This document shows positions 22,735-33,828 of a DNA stretch of 64,000 nt, piece after piece. The DNA is from Agelas oroides (Eukaryota > Porifera > Demospongiae > Agelasida > Agelasidae), in NCBI GenBank assembly GCA_949130485.1, contig OX422185.1:9548118-9612117 (forward strand), written 5' to 3'. The notes beneath the pieces were generated by a model, which was not told the origin of the DNA, ran no database searches, and was given only the letters and a program-made list of their open reading frames with translations. The position numbers and the translations under genes were made by a program. The first letter of the stretch is position 1; every line of letters starts with the position of its first letter.

Positions 22735-24610
22735 TGCAAAAATGCTGGCAAGAAAGACCAACACCTCCACAGATGTTGTTGATTGCCACTGCGAAACCGC
22801 TGTAGAAGATGGTTACTCGTTTTAAGGTAGGACAACCTTGAATCGGGCCGATTCCACTCATGAATAATTAATGAGGTTGGGTGACCATAATGGCACGATT
22901 GAAATTCATTGGCTTGTTTACACTTTCCCATGGCGGCAACCGGAATCAACAAGGGGGACATGTCCCTTTGATGTGGCCTGCGGCCCTTTGTACTGGTCTG
23001 GCGGCACTTTCATGTGGCTGGGCGGAACTTTGAAGAAATCCTCCAACACTAAAATAAAAAAAAACACTAAAAAGATTTTCTAGCTCGTTGAATGTGATGG
23101 TTGGCTATTTGTGTGTGCAAAGCTTGCCTGAGTGGGCTTGAATGTTTGTGAGTGTGGTGGAAAGGCAGAGAGCCATCCTGGAAGACGGGTATCATCACAC
23201 AGTTGTCTGGCAAAGGTACTGTAGAAAGCTGACTCTTCGGGCTTGTAGGCCCCGCCCGATTTTATGCTAGCGGGAATGTGTGTAACTTGGCTCCATTCTA
23301 GGGGCAATGACAGGGAGTAAGTTTGTGGGCATAACTCCCTGGCCTGGAGGTGAGCGGGAAAAAGCGTACATAGTTTTGTAGGGGGTGAGTTGGGCTTTCT
23401 GAAACTGGGCTCAGTTTTGGTTGGTTTGAGTGGAGGTGTGTCGAATTTTTCGTGAAAGCCAGCACAGCCAAATTCACTGTTTTTGAGGTCAAATGTGTGT
23501 TTTGGCCTGTAGACTGGAATTGAAGTGGTCCCAGGACAAATCCATACGTAAAGCTTTTACTTGTTTTGTGTGTGTGTTGATGATGTGGTCAGACTGGGGG
23601 TGAAGCCTTGGAGAGGGTGCAAATTTTGATTTTAGCTGAGGGACTAAAAATTGAGTTTTTTGGCATTATCAGGTAGAGAAAGCAGTTTGGTACAACCTTT
23701 TTGTGAATCTTGTGTACACTTAGACATTACCCATCCATCCGTCCCCATGACTCGGAGATTTGTGATTCAAGGTTGTCCTACCTTAAGTGTGCTGCTTGGG
23801 AACACATTTCTTGCACTTTTCCTCCCCCAACGCTACTGCTAAATTGGCGTTCCTCTATCATCGGTGCAAGTGTGATGTATCAACACAATCTACAACCAGT
23901 CCTCCCAAACTGTTGTCTCTGCCAACACCTGTTCATGCACTTGTACATTTGAACTCTCTCAGCTTCGACAAGAACTTATGGACATGAAGACACAAATGAA
24001 AAATCAGTTGAAAATTCTTTACAACACCATGATGGCTCTTTCAAACGCCCCATCACTAGAGCTGGCAGCCAATACCATGCATTTCCCCTGGCTCAAACCC
24101 TACAGCATCAAAGAAGGAAGCTATGCAAGTGCTGTTCCTCTCAGCCTCCCAGTCACCACAGACACCACCTCTACTCAAATGCAACCCTCTCTCAATGATT
24201 TTCAGCATATATTCCCATCCACCCCATTGAAAGAAAAACTTCCCACAGCTCAGTCTCCCCTCAAACATCCTAGGGTAGTCACTATGTGGGGAACTTGTAG
24301 ATTGACCACTGAGCTTGAGGTGTCCCAAGCCATTAGACAAATAGGCTGCAACAATCTCCAAATTGAAAGACGGACCTCCAAAAGCACTCCACAGAGGCGA
24401 GGAACTTGGAGATTTGTGATTCTTGGGGAAGAACAAGACATTGCCTACCTAGAAGATAACTGGAAGAAGATGCCAAAATGGTGGAAGCTACGATGTCCTG
24501 CAAGCCCAAAGTCCAATCCTGACAACTTCCAGCAAGGTTTCCCTTTTTCCGGAACATCAGGCCACCTATTCAAACAGGTACAATCCAAAGGTGTCCCCAT
24601 GTCCAGTTAA
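22735..24610 (+). pseudogene. LINE ORF1 with PHD-like zinc finger
   Basis: The first segment ends DVVDCHCETAVEDGYSF just before the TTAA at 22822. After the inserted element, one frame over, it resumes KCAAWEHISC. The order C-x-C ... C-x2-W-x-H-x2-C is the core of a PHD finger, a known ORF1 module in CR1-like LINEs. The ORF from 23978 (helix LSQLRQELMDMKTQMKNQLK just upstream) is predicted coiled coil followed by an RRM-like half with RVVTMWGTCRLTTELEVSQA and GTWRFVILGEEQDIAYLE. These would bind RNA. A one-base frame difference at the insertion makes this copy defective. Confidence 0.6.
22826..23782. mobile_element. TTAA-flanked DNA transposon, family 1 (957 bp)
   Basis: Perfect 19-bp terminal inverted repeats: GGTAGGACAACCTTGAATC at 22826-22844 and its reverse complement at 23764-23782. 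TTAA lies directly outside at 22822-22825 and 23783-23786. There is no transposase frame. The target is the PHD region of a LINE ORF1. TTAA targets occur in piggyBac and Kolobok elements; the GG start favours Kolobok (RRG termini), since piggyBac ends usually start with C. Confidence 0.9.
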
Positions 24611-24611
24611 G

Positions 24612-26474
24612 ACCACACCCTTTTACCTACAGTCCCCTACCACATTTGAATCACCAACACTAAAACCTAGGTCTTTGGTCTCAGGTTCACACTGCCCATT
24701 AAAGCTTGGTTGCTGGAATACTAGGGTTTGGCCTTTAGACAGTCAATTTAGAAGTAGAGTAATAAATTCTCTGGATCTGGACTTAAGGTGGCGGTGAAGT
24801 CTTTCGGCGGAGGTTAACGAAAACATAAACATGGGTTACAGTCAGGACCAGGGTTACTCCTAGTTTCAGGGTTAGGGTTTGCTTTAGCGCAATCTTGCTT
24901 TGCCTAATTTTAAAAAGGGTTTTAGTAGCTTATATTCATGAACCCAAAATTGCCACTCGATGGATGCATCTACATGCTCACCGTAGGTAGCGTCCTAACC
25001 ACCAATGTATCTCAAATCAGTCTGTGCCAGCTTTTGTTCAGAGCTACTCTCAAAGTCAGGCTAGACTCATGTTTGGCGCTACTCTTGGAATGGACAACTT
25101 TGACTGCACCAAAATGAATGCACATTTCAAAAAAAATCACAGCTTGTCTACGGGAGGGGCTCATTCACGAGTGGAAGCAAGCATTACTAGCCCCACCTCT
25201 CCCCCTTATGTCGCTAAACAACTCACGGTTCTGTTCCCCACACAGCTCCTCTGCAGCTTTCTAGTCAACGGCAACTGACGTAGTACCAACGATATATCAG
25301 TGCGCATTCTAGTTAAAGCCCAGCCCAGCACTCGAAGCACCGGGCCACGATCACCTACTAGGCTTGGCATACGATCGCAAGACCTGGGCCTGCCCAATGA
25401 GTACAGTCTTGGCCACTGTGGCCTTTCTGCTGCTTCTAGACATTCACAAGCAGGCACTTCACACTACTCACAGCTACTGACACTACAGCACTCTACTAAA
25501 CTCCTTCTTTTTTTTCTTTTTTTTAAGTCGATCTAAGCTTATCTTCAAAGTTCCGACCACCACATGAGGGGTTCCGCCAGGCCACATCTTTATAAACTGA
25601 TTATTGGATGTCAATGCCGACAGGAAATGGGGAAAATCCCCAATTTTACGGACAGTGAACGGATGAAGTCTCCCAAAACGGACTGTGCGCTAAAAGTTTA
25701 CAAAGACAAAGAATTCTATCAGCTTGGATTCCAGGTTTGTTGACAAACACAGGGTTCTCTGCCACCTTAATAGGTATCTGTGAAACATTCTTACGAGAGG
25801 ATAATGAAATACATCTAGAAGGCTATACTTGGTTAGGCAATAACCGTAAACAGATATCCAAAAGAGCAATTCGTGGCTCGGGGGGTGTGGGGCTTCTAGT
25901 GAAGGACACAGTTTTTCATAAATTTATTGTAAGTGTCTAAAACAGAAGGTATTCTATGGGTTCTACTACTAGACCAAGCCTTCCAACACTCTATCACTCT
26001 ACGTGTCTGCTATTTACCTCCCTGTAATTCATCCAGAGGTGACATCTCACTTGAGTTCTTTAACAACCTAAGGCTACAAGTTTCAAAGTACCAAGACTCA
26101 GGTCTGTTATGCATTTGTGGTGATTTCAATGCTCGCATAGGCTCTCTAGTGGATATCGATATAGAAGCAGTCGCTGATTCTGTACCAAAAAGAGTAATTT
26201 TAGACACAGCTTCCCCTAATACCCATGGTAAGGAGCTCATTGAGTTTGTCAGAGATGTAGGAATGGTTGTCCTCAATGGTAGAGGATCCAGTAACAATGA
26301 CTCTTTTATGTTCATTAGTACAAATGGTTCCTCAGTTGTTGACTACTGTCTCATCCCCACTGAACAATGGAACCTTATTGGACCATTCTCAGTTCTATCA
26401 CCACTCGAAGTTTCTCACAGATTCCACATCCCAGTTGATTGTAACCTCCCAGACCACTGCGACAAAGCCATTTA
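24612..26474 (+). pseudogene. LINE APE-type endonuclease, interrupted by a transposon
   Basis: Before the insertion the frame reads KLGCWNTRV ... RVINSLDLDL; after it IGICETFLREDNEI, GYTWLGNN and GSGGVGLLVK. Then, past a frameshift near 25935, LRVCYLPPCNSS, CGDFNARIG, SVVDYCLI and PDHCD. These are the Asn, Glu, GDFN and (S/P)DH landmarks of apurinic endonucleases used by LINEs to nick target DNA. Removing 24787-25766 with one TTAA copy leaves the frame open across the junction. The last residues run into the 72-bp array. Confidence 0.72.
24787..25766. mobile_element. TTAA-flanked DNA transposon, family 2 (980 bp)
   Basis: The start is GGTGGCGGTGAAGTC and the end GGTTCTCTGCCACC, flanked by TTAA at 24783-24786 and 25767-25770. 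Copies of the same family are at 36511-37056 (3' truncated), 59721-62784 (full, with nested insertions) and 28134-28210 (end fragment, reversed). A T-rich tract lies at 25505-25530. There is no transposase frame; the short open frame at 25024 recurs in all copies but matches nothing that I know. Confidence 0.88.
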
Positions 26475-26749
26475 ACCACTGTGGAGGTCCTGTGAAGCAC
26501 GTGCAGGCCTGTTTAAGTGCCAGGAAAGACGGAGAAAGCAGTTTTCACCACTGTGGAGATCTTGTGAAACTCGTGCAAGCCTGTTTAAGTGCCAGGAAAG
26601 ATCGAGAAAGCAATTTTCACGACTGTGGAGGTGCTGTGCAGGCTTGTTTAAGTGCCAGGAAAGATCGAGAAAGCAGTTTTCATCACAGTGGATGTGCTAT
26701 AAAGCTCGTGCATGCCTGTTTAAGTGCTGGGAAGGTCCGAGAAAGTAGT
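26456..26749 (+). repeat. 72-bp satellite, forward block 1
   Basis: Head-to-tail units with a 72-bp period (CCTGTTTAAG starts at 26508 and 26580; later units have small deletions). Core words are CCTGTTTAAGTGCCAGGAAA, GAGAAAGCAGTTTTCACCAC and TGTGGAGGTCCTGTGAAGC. The period is 24 codons, so translated frames repeat a 24-residue peptide on both strands. The block is cut on the right by the TIR element at 26755. Confidence 0.9.
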
Positions 26750-27749
26750 TTTTACAGGGCCGTAGGAACAGGTCTGGCAGGTCCGGCGGCCGCCGGACCA
26801 ATATTCGGCCAACCAACCCGCGCAAAAATGCCGTAGCTATGAGCTTCGGCGGGTTGTTCAATTCTTGCTCCAAGAGTACACTGACTAGCAGGGATCTCGG
26901 AAGACAGCTGTCATCCAAAAGATTTTTGGTGGGGGCTGGAGGTGAACACGCTTTGTCGCCTGCAGAAGGGATTCACTTTGTTCACCGATTCTGAGGTCAG
27001 GCACGTGCGCTGTGATTACGTAATGCATTACTCGAGTGTACGTAAGAGGCGTATCCGAAACACAGAAAAGCAAGGTGAGGGCGAAATTTGTGTAAAGCTA
27101 GTCTAAAAGTCTAAAACGCCCCTGCAAAGTGATAGTCTGATACGTTGAGGTATAAATATGGGATCTGTGCCTTCCAGTGGCACACATGTATGTACATGTG
27201 TGCCACTGGCAGGTCTTGATGACACCCCAGCTTGAAGTGCTCAAGCATCTTGGCCTTGCAAACTTTGATGACAACAGATCAGCAGAATTGAAGCGATTTT
27301 ACCATTTATCGCTGTTTGGGATGATGTTCAAATGAAGTATGGCCTTAGTTTAAGCTACATGGAAGCCACCAAATTGTTTATCAACAAATTATGCAGGGTT
27401 TGTTGAGATTGCCATTTTCTCCCCAAGGAGCTGGAATAACTCCATGGTGGGTGTCATTAACTTTATGCCTTGGCTGATGATCATGTAAGCCAGACCAAAC
27501 CAACCACAGCACAGATTGCGTTCAGTGTCATGCACAGGGAAGGGTCAGGTGGCTTCTCAGAGGGTTTGTGTGTTTGTGGAATGCACTCAGAGGAAAAGCT
27601 GATTACTAGCTTTTAAAAGAGAACCCAAGTTTAAAATTGGTACCTGCTCACTCTTTAGTTAAACCCCACCCTTTCACCAAAAAGTGTCTGCTGACACAAG
27701 CCAAATACCTAATTGGGCTTACTCCAGATTTTTAATCAGTAATATAATG

Positions 27750-28132
27750 TAGTCTCGCAGGCCCGACCCACTTCCGCAAAAGAAGGGAAGGGTCTGGTGA
27801 ACTGCGTATACAAGCCATGTCCCACTGGAATGCAATTAGCTGGATGATGTAACCAGATATCAAATAATGCACTCTTGAATTACCTGTTGTGGAGTAAGCA
27901 CGCTATAGTCCAAAGTGTTTTCACAGTTCCTGCAGTAGTGGAAAAGATGCCCTAGCTCTCTTTCACCATTTTCAAGACTGATATTGCTACTCAAACAGTC
28001 ATGTAATGCATCATGTGACAAAATACTGCGATGTGATTGTACTGCACTGTACAGTGCGGCGGGACACAGCTTGCATACGCATTTCACCAGACCCTTCCCT
28101 TTTTGCGGAAGTGGGTCTGGCTTGTGAGACTA
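27750..28132. mobile_element. TAGTCTC-type MULE MITE (383 bp)
   Basis: The ends TAGTCTCGCAGGCCCGACCC and GGGTCTGGCTTGTGAGACTA are inverted, and each end is a small hairpin around CTTCCGCAAAA. The design matches the MULE at 14934-16218. The flanks AATATAATG and AATATAAGT are an imperfect 9-bp duplication. No coding frame. Confidence 0.75.
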
Positions 28133-28133
28133 A

Positions 28134-28210
28134 ATATAAGTAACCCTGGTCCTGACTGCAACCCAAGTTTATGTTTTCGTTAACCTCCGCCGAAAGACGT
28201 CACCCCCACC
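28134..28210 (-). mobile_element. End fragment of TTAA family 2, reversed
   Basis: About 77 bp matching the first 77 bp of the family-2 element (AACCTCCGCCGAAAGACGTC complement). It ends in CCCCCACC followed by TTAA at 28211-28214. The other end is missing. It adjoins the MULE MITE, suggesting loss of the rest by a later event. Confidence 0.7.
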
Positions 28211-28214
28211 TTAA

Positions 28215-29310
28215 TGGTCAGTTGTTCTTGAGAAGCAATTTTGTCTAGCCAGGCGGCTTCAGTTTTGCTGAAAAATCCATGTGCCCACATTGACTTGGTC
28301 CATAGAGCACTAGTTGTAGCTTGTATTCATGGTTGTTGCTCTTGGAATATCGTACAGCACATTGTCAATGCCACATGTGTAGTATTATTGACAACTGGAC
28401 TCTGGGTAAATACTCATCAGACTGACAGAACCCAATAAGTACAACAGAGCTCGTATTTATACAAAAACTGTCTGTTACCAAATATGGCATGATCAAACCA
28501 CTGGGAAACGTAGATGCAACGTAAATGCTAATGATAGTGGTGAGTAGGTGAATAGGGGTGATAAAGAACAACATAAATAGTCCAAGGGAATAGTGTTCAT
28601 TCCACAAAATGGTCACCATGGGCCAGTGTGGCAGTGCATATTATGTCATTGCTGAATGCTAGGAATTTCATTCTCACTAATCCATTAATGTGATGTTTAC
28701 TATTCCCATTAAGTTTCCGAGACTGTCACAGATCTCTACCAAATTTGCAGACACAGTAGCACTTTGCTTGTGTCACTGTTCTCATCTTCAGCTAGATAAT
28801 AAAATTTTGCATGGTTTCATTTCAGTGAATCTTGTGTATATTTTACTTTATCAGAGAAAAGCTAAACCCTACATATTGGCATGCGTAGCCTGTATACCGC
28901 CCGTGCCAGCATAAGTTTAGTTCGGCGCGCGAATGCGCCCAGCATATTCTGTCACGTGGTAATCATGTGCCTTCTGTCCTCAGAGTCGGTGAACAAAGTG
29001 AATCCCCCTGCAGAAGGACCCCGTCGAAGCGTAACTGTTTGGGAAAACTACTGTGAATTGCTCACAATAGGTCGTGATTACACGTGCCATTACGGCGGCG
29101 AAGATAATAAAGAAAGCAGACGTAATGCCTCGTTCTCAAGTGTAACTGCTGGTACTGAATTCGGCGACAACGGCTTCAAAAGGGATTTTGAGAGCAGAAC
29201 AATTTGTTAATTTCTAGGGATGGGGCAGCAGGTGGGGCGTGCCCCAGAACGGTTATTTTGCGCGCGCTTCGCACGGCCGGACCATTACAAATTTGCTTCC
29301 TACGGGCCCG
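28215..29310. other. Interior of the 2.56-kb element, right half
   Basis: No gene recognised. The segment near 28255-28370 (TTGCTCTTGGAATATCGT and around) recurs, diverged, at 34845-34975, so it is repetitive. The last 350 bp are GC-rich and mirror the left end of the element. Confidence 0.5.
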
Positions 29311-29640
29311 TTTTAACCACCATGGAGGACCTGCGAAGCTCGTGCAGACCTATTTATGTGCCAGCAATGATCTAGAAAGCAGTTTTTATCACCGTGAAGG
29401 TGCAGAGTAACTCGTGCAGACCTGTTTAAGTGGCTGGAAGGTCCGACAAAGCCACTGTGGACGTCCTCTGAAGCCCGTGCAGGCATGTTTAAGTGCCGGG
29501 AAGGTGCGACAAAGCCATTTTAACCACTGTGGAGGTCCTGTGAAGCTCGTCCAAGCCTGTTTAAATGCCAGGGAAGATGAGGAAAGCAATTTTCTCTAGT
29601 GTGGAGGTGCTGTGAAGCACGTGCTGTTTAACTGCCAGGA
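29311..29640 (+). repeat. 72-bp satellite, forward block 2
   Basis: Continues the same array in the same orientation. It mixes two unit types: one with GAAAGCAGTTTT and one with GACAAAGCCATTTTAACCAC. It ends at GTTTAACTGCCAGGA, where the LINE at 29641 begins. Confidence 0.88.
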
Positions 29641-32283
29641 AGTAAAAAATATGGCGTCAGGAGCAACGATCCGTGTCTGTGTGTTAGAGGGCCAGTACGC
29701 TCAGCTGTCTAATCTGGGCTTCCCCGTCTCCCTTGTAATGGAGTTGCAACAAGGTGGCCTTCGCCTAGACCGGCAACGCTAAGTGGTCGTCTCGCCTCTC
29801 TGATGCAGGTTTTTCGGTGTCCTTCTTCTGGCCCGTTGCCTGGACAACTCAACGTCGTCGGCATAGGCAAAGAAGAAGAAAATCAAGAGCCAATCCCGAC
29901 TCTGGGAACATTACTACTACTACTGTGAGTAAACAACAATGTAAAAGTCCTCCTATTCCTTCATTTTCGCGGGAGGCACACTGACATCTCGTTCTAACTG
30001 GTGCCCACCCACCTAGTTCTTCCCCTGGGTCCTGTTCCTCGGGAGCCACATCTGCAGTAGTTGATGGTGAAGTTCTGTTGCCCCCTACCAGCTCCCAGGA
30101 TCCTCCATTGCCTCCTACCGGCCAGGATCCTCTTTTGACTGTGGGTCTTGACGACAGTGTGGATTCTGATGCCAGTGAGTGTGAGTACTGAGTCTGAGGT
30201 TACTATTGCAGATTCTCCCCAGAGCAACAGCCCCCCACAAGCTCCCCTACCTCCTCCCAGCTCCCAAGATATTTCTGCGACTATGGACTCTGATGTCAGT
30301 GAGAGTTCTGAGTCTGATGCTGCTACACCTGATTCTGCCCAAAGCATTGGTCTCTTACAACACCTTGAAGATGCTGAGGTGGTTGAATTTGAGATCAGGA
30401 ATGAACAACCTGGTGTGAAGTATACTACCGATGGTCGAGTTGGCTGGACACCTATAAGTATTAGAAACCGTTTTTCAACTAGGAGTGCACACTAAGTCAC
30501 ATCTCTACAAGTTCTAGAATGGGTTCGAGCTGCAAATGGTGGTGAAAATAAGGTGGATCCAATTTCAACGCTAGCTCTCCAACCAGCCTTTTCATGGTTG
30601 TATATTCTGATCTGCTTACATCGCCTCAAGTATTTCACATCATACTCATCACTTCTGATTCACACTCTAACAACTTTTTATTTTTGTGTACTTCCCAGCT
30701 ACTCTTGAACTACAAGAGTAGTCTGTCAGCCAACATCCCGTCATTTATTTTGTCACTCAACTATTTAATATTTCCATTCGACTTGGGGAACTACCAGACG
30801 AGTGGAAAATTGCTCGTGTTACACCTATTCCCAAGTCGCATAATAAATCCGTTCCTGAAAACTATCGCCCGATATCCTTACTCTCAGTGCTGAGCAAACT
30901 CCTCGAAATTCATGTTCGAAATGTCCTAATTGATCATCTTGAGAACTACTATCCTCTTTCTGCTCATCAGTGGGGATTCACTCAAGGCAAGTCCACAACT
31001 GGTGCCCTGCTAGATGCAACTGATCAATGGCACAGACAGCTTGACTTGGGCCTAGACATTTGCTGTGTGTTCTTTGATTACAGCAAGGCTTTCGATTCAG
31101 TCCCCCACAGACCTCTGCTGCAAAAGCTGAAAAACATCAGTGTTTGTCCACACATTCTCAGATGGATCACACATTACCTCTGCAAGAGAAGTCAGTATGT
31201 CTGTGTGAATGGTTCATCTTCAGGTGTATTACCTGTAACTTCTGGAGTACCACAGGGGTCTGTGCTTGGGCCACTCTTGTTTATTTTCTATATTAATGAC
31301 ATCACAATGGTCCCATTGTCAGATGGCACTATGTCACTCTATGCTGATGACTTAATACTTTATCGCCCTATTTACTCAGCAACTGATTACCATCTGTTAC
31401 AAATGGACATTGACAACCTCTGTGTATGGTCTGATGATAACCTTTTGAAGTTCAATGGCAGAAAATGCAAATATATGATCATCTCCAGAAGAAGGCAACC
31501 CTCCCTCCCAGTCCCACCTCTCAAGCTTAAACAAACATGTATGGAGAGGGTACACTCCTATAAATATCTTGGAGTCTGGCTCACTTCTACTCTCAATTGG
31601 TCTATACAAGTCAGTGAAGTATGCAAAAAAGCACGACAACAAGTGGGTATTCTATACCGAAAGTTCTATCACTCTGCAAATAGTTTATCACTCTTGCAAC
31701 TCTACCTGGCTTATATCCGTCCACATTTGGAGTATGCAGCACTTGTATGGGACCCCCATCAACAGGGACTTATCAACTCTCTGGAGAGAGTGCAGAAGTT
31801 TGCACTTAAGGTGTGCACCAAAAACTGGAGTTCCGAACACGAGTCTTTGCTTCAAGCATGCAATCTGCCCACCCTTGCCAGCAGAAGACACTACCTGAAA
31901 CTGTGCCTACTTTATCAAATTGTCAATGGACATCTGAATTTCCCTATTGCACCCATTATACCACGAAACCTGTCCAGATGTCTCAGAAACACCAGCACAC
32001 TAGCCCTTGAAAGGCCAGTAACACATACGAATGCCCATCAGTCATCATTTTTTCCACATACAATTGCCCTATGGAACAGCTTACCTCCACCTGCACAAAA
32101 CTGCCGGTCATTGCATTCTTTTAAACAAACTGTATTTTGTCACACATTTCATACCTCACCTAACCCCTAACACTAATATTTAAGTCTTAGTTAAGTTAGA
32201 TTTCTTTCTGGGTGCATTATCAAGTTAGCAATTGCTATTTATGTACCCTTGCATTATTGCAAAATTGTTATAGAAAAAAAAAA

Positions 32284-32323
<40 letters not shown>
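29641..32323 (+). mobile_element. CR1-like LINE (copy B), endonuclease deleted
   Basis: The element sits between GTTTAACTGCCAGGA on the left and AAGACGGAGAAAGC on the right, which join to an intact 72-bp unit. The 5' part (29641-30590) is a UTR and an acidic, Ser/Pro-rich ORF1 remnant (about 30148-30495). The reverse transcriptase follows from about 30730. No endonuclease is found between them, so about 1 kb is missing. The 3' end is an A tract followed by (TAA)n at about 32284-32325. There is no obvious long target duplication. Confidence 0.85.
30760..32170 (+). CDS. LINE reverse transcriptase, open to the stop codon
   Basis: The frame is open from about 30760 (VTQLFNISIRLGELPDEWKI, IPKSHNK, ENYRPISLLSVLSKLL). 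It continues through HQWGFTQGKSTTGALL, VFFDYSKAFDSVPH, SGVPQGSVLGPLLF, LYADDLILY, YKYLGVWL and RPHLEYAALVWDPHQQG to the stop at 32168-32170. All catalytic motifs including YADD are intact. It would copy LINE RNA at the nicked target. The upstream part is shifted by a frame near 30740, so this is the surviving half of ORF2, not a complete protein. Closest in wording to copy C. Confidence 0.85.
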
Positions 32324-32326
<3 letters not shown>

Positions 32327-32908
32327 GACGGAGAAAGCTGTTTTCACCACTGTGGAGGTCTTGTGAAGCTCGTGCAAGCCTGTTTAAGTGCCAGGAAAGA
32401 TCGAGAAAGCAATTTTTACGACTGTGGAGGTGCTGTAAAGCTCATGCAGTACTGTTTAAGTGCGGGGAAGGTCCGAGAAAGTAGTTTTAATCACCGTGGA
32501 GGACCTGCGAAGCTCGTGGAGACCGGTTTAAGTGCCAGGAAAGAGCGAGAAAGCAGTTTTTATCACTGTGGAGGTGCTGAGTAACTCGTGCAGACCTGTT
32601 TAACTGGCTGGATGGGCAGATAAAGCCCTTTTAACCACTGTGGAGGTCCTGTGAAGCTTATGCAGGCGTGTTTAAGTGCCGGGAAGGTGCGACAAAGCCA
32701 TTTTAACCACTGTGGAGCTCCTGTGAAGCTCGTGCAAGCCTGTTTAAAAGCCAGGAAAGATGAGGAAAGCAATTTTTTCCACTATGGAAGTCCTGTAAAA
32801 AAAACGTGCAGGCCTGTTTAAGAGCAAGGAAAGACGGAGAAAGCAATCTTCACGACAGCGGAGGTGCTGTAAAGTTCGTGCAGGCCTATTTAAGTGCTAG
32901 GAAGGTCG
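32324..32908 (+). repeat. 72-bp satellite, forward block 3
   Basis: Array units resume exactly at AAGACGGAGAAAGC after the LINE tail and run to AAGTGCTAGGAAGGTCG. Both unit types are present, with several indels. Confidence 0.88.
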
Positions 32909-33690
32909 TATAGACATTAACGTAATTTTAGGTACTGGTTGCACGCACTAACGTGGCACGGATTTACGTACGGGATTCGTTACTTTCACAACGCCTGGTG
33001 CCCCCCACGTGATCTAACCATATTTATACTCAGAATTAAGTAGCAAGTTTTGCGAACTTGACGGTCATGACGGTGAGTTCTGTTATCATGAGTTCTGTTA
33101 TCACGAGGCTGTCGAGGCTCAAGAAAAAAGGGTTTTCACAAGATTAGAGGACAACACAGACAACATGCAGAGCCAGGACAAACACTGAGGCAGGCTGGGA
33201 ACAAGCCAGAAAGTACTTTAACAAGCTAGGCCCAGTACAGAGCGCTTGCTATAGGCCTTTGGAGAATTATGTCAGCAATGCAGCATACATCTGAGAATAA
33301 TACATGCAGTGTAGAAACATGTTTAAATACGCTCCTATGCTGCGTGCATGTGCATAACACAATGTTGGCAGCAACTATCGCTTTGTGATAATTTGTGGTG
33401 TCCATTTTTGATATTCACATGCATCACAAACTTAATGTAACGATATTACAGCAGACAGGTACACAACTTCATAGCTACTTCCAATCCACCTAGTTCAACT
33501 GATCATATTTGTAGTGAACTCAGTTCCTTGGGTCAGAGGTCATTGATTACCACACTAAAATTTTGACTTGCATAATCAAAGAACATTTTTGGTCAAAGGA
33601 CAAGTGTCTGTCCATGAATACGACAGAGAGAATACAGAAACAACATAGCACAAAATTAATACAAATGCTTGGATGTAGAGTGTGACTGAC

Positions 33691-33828
33691 TAGCCTCGTT
33701 CCCAGGCCTCCCCTGTTTTTGGCTTCTGTTAGTGTTCACAATAATACACAGGAGTGGAAAACCACTTCCGTGTATTATTGTGAATGCAAACGGAAGTTAA
33801 AAACGGGGGAGGCCTGGGAACAAGGCTA
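33691..33828. mobile_element. TAGCCTC-type palindromic MITE (138 bp)
   Basis: TAGCCTCGTTCCCAGGCCTC at the left and GAGGCCTGGGAACAAGGCTA at the right are inverted, and symmetry continues inward (CACAATAATACAC / GTGTATTATTGTG). The flanks share only GAC directly, an imperfect duplication. Same end type as the elements at 39636 and 48206. Confidence 0.8.

Larger units (their letters stand above)
22400..26455 (+). mobile_element. CR1-like LINE (copy A), split by two TTAA-flanked transposons
   Basis: Joined across its two insertions, the element carries a PHD-like finger (22735-22821 plus 23787-23830), an ORF1 (about 23900-24610) and an APE-type endonuclease (about 24640-24782 plus 25771-26455). 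It stops at the boundary with the 72-bp array near 26455, before any reverse transcriptase. The 5' limit is approximate: the DNA from about 22400 is pyrimidine-rich and looks like a LINE 5' UTR. One frameshift near 25935 breaks the endonuclease. Confidence 0.75.
26755..29310. mobile_element. 2.56-kb DNA transposon inside the 72-bp array
   Basis: The ends CAGGGCCGTAGGAA (26755) and TTCCTACGGGCCCG (29297-29310) are inverted repeats. Inner blocks near 26940-26990 and 28975-29015 (TTCACTTTGTTCACCGA and its complement) extend the symmetry. TTTTA flanks both sides (26750-26754 and 29311-29315), a likely target duplication, and the array resumes in register outside. The interior holds a MULE MITE (27750-28132) and a family-2 fragment; I see no transposase frame. 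Superfamily not assigned. Confidence 0.75.
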
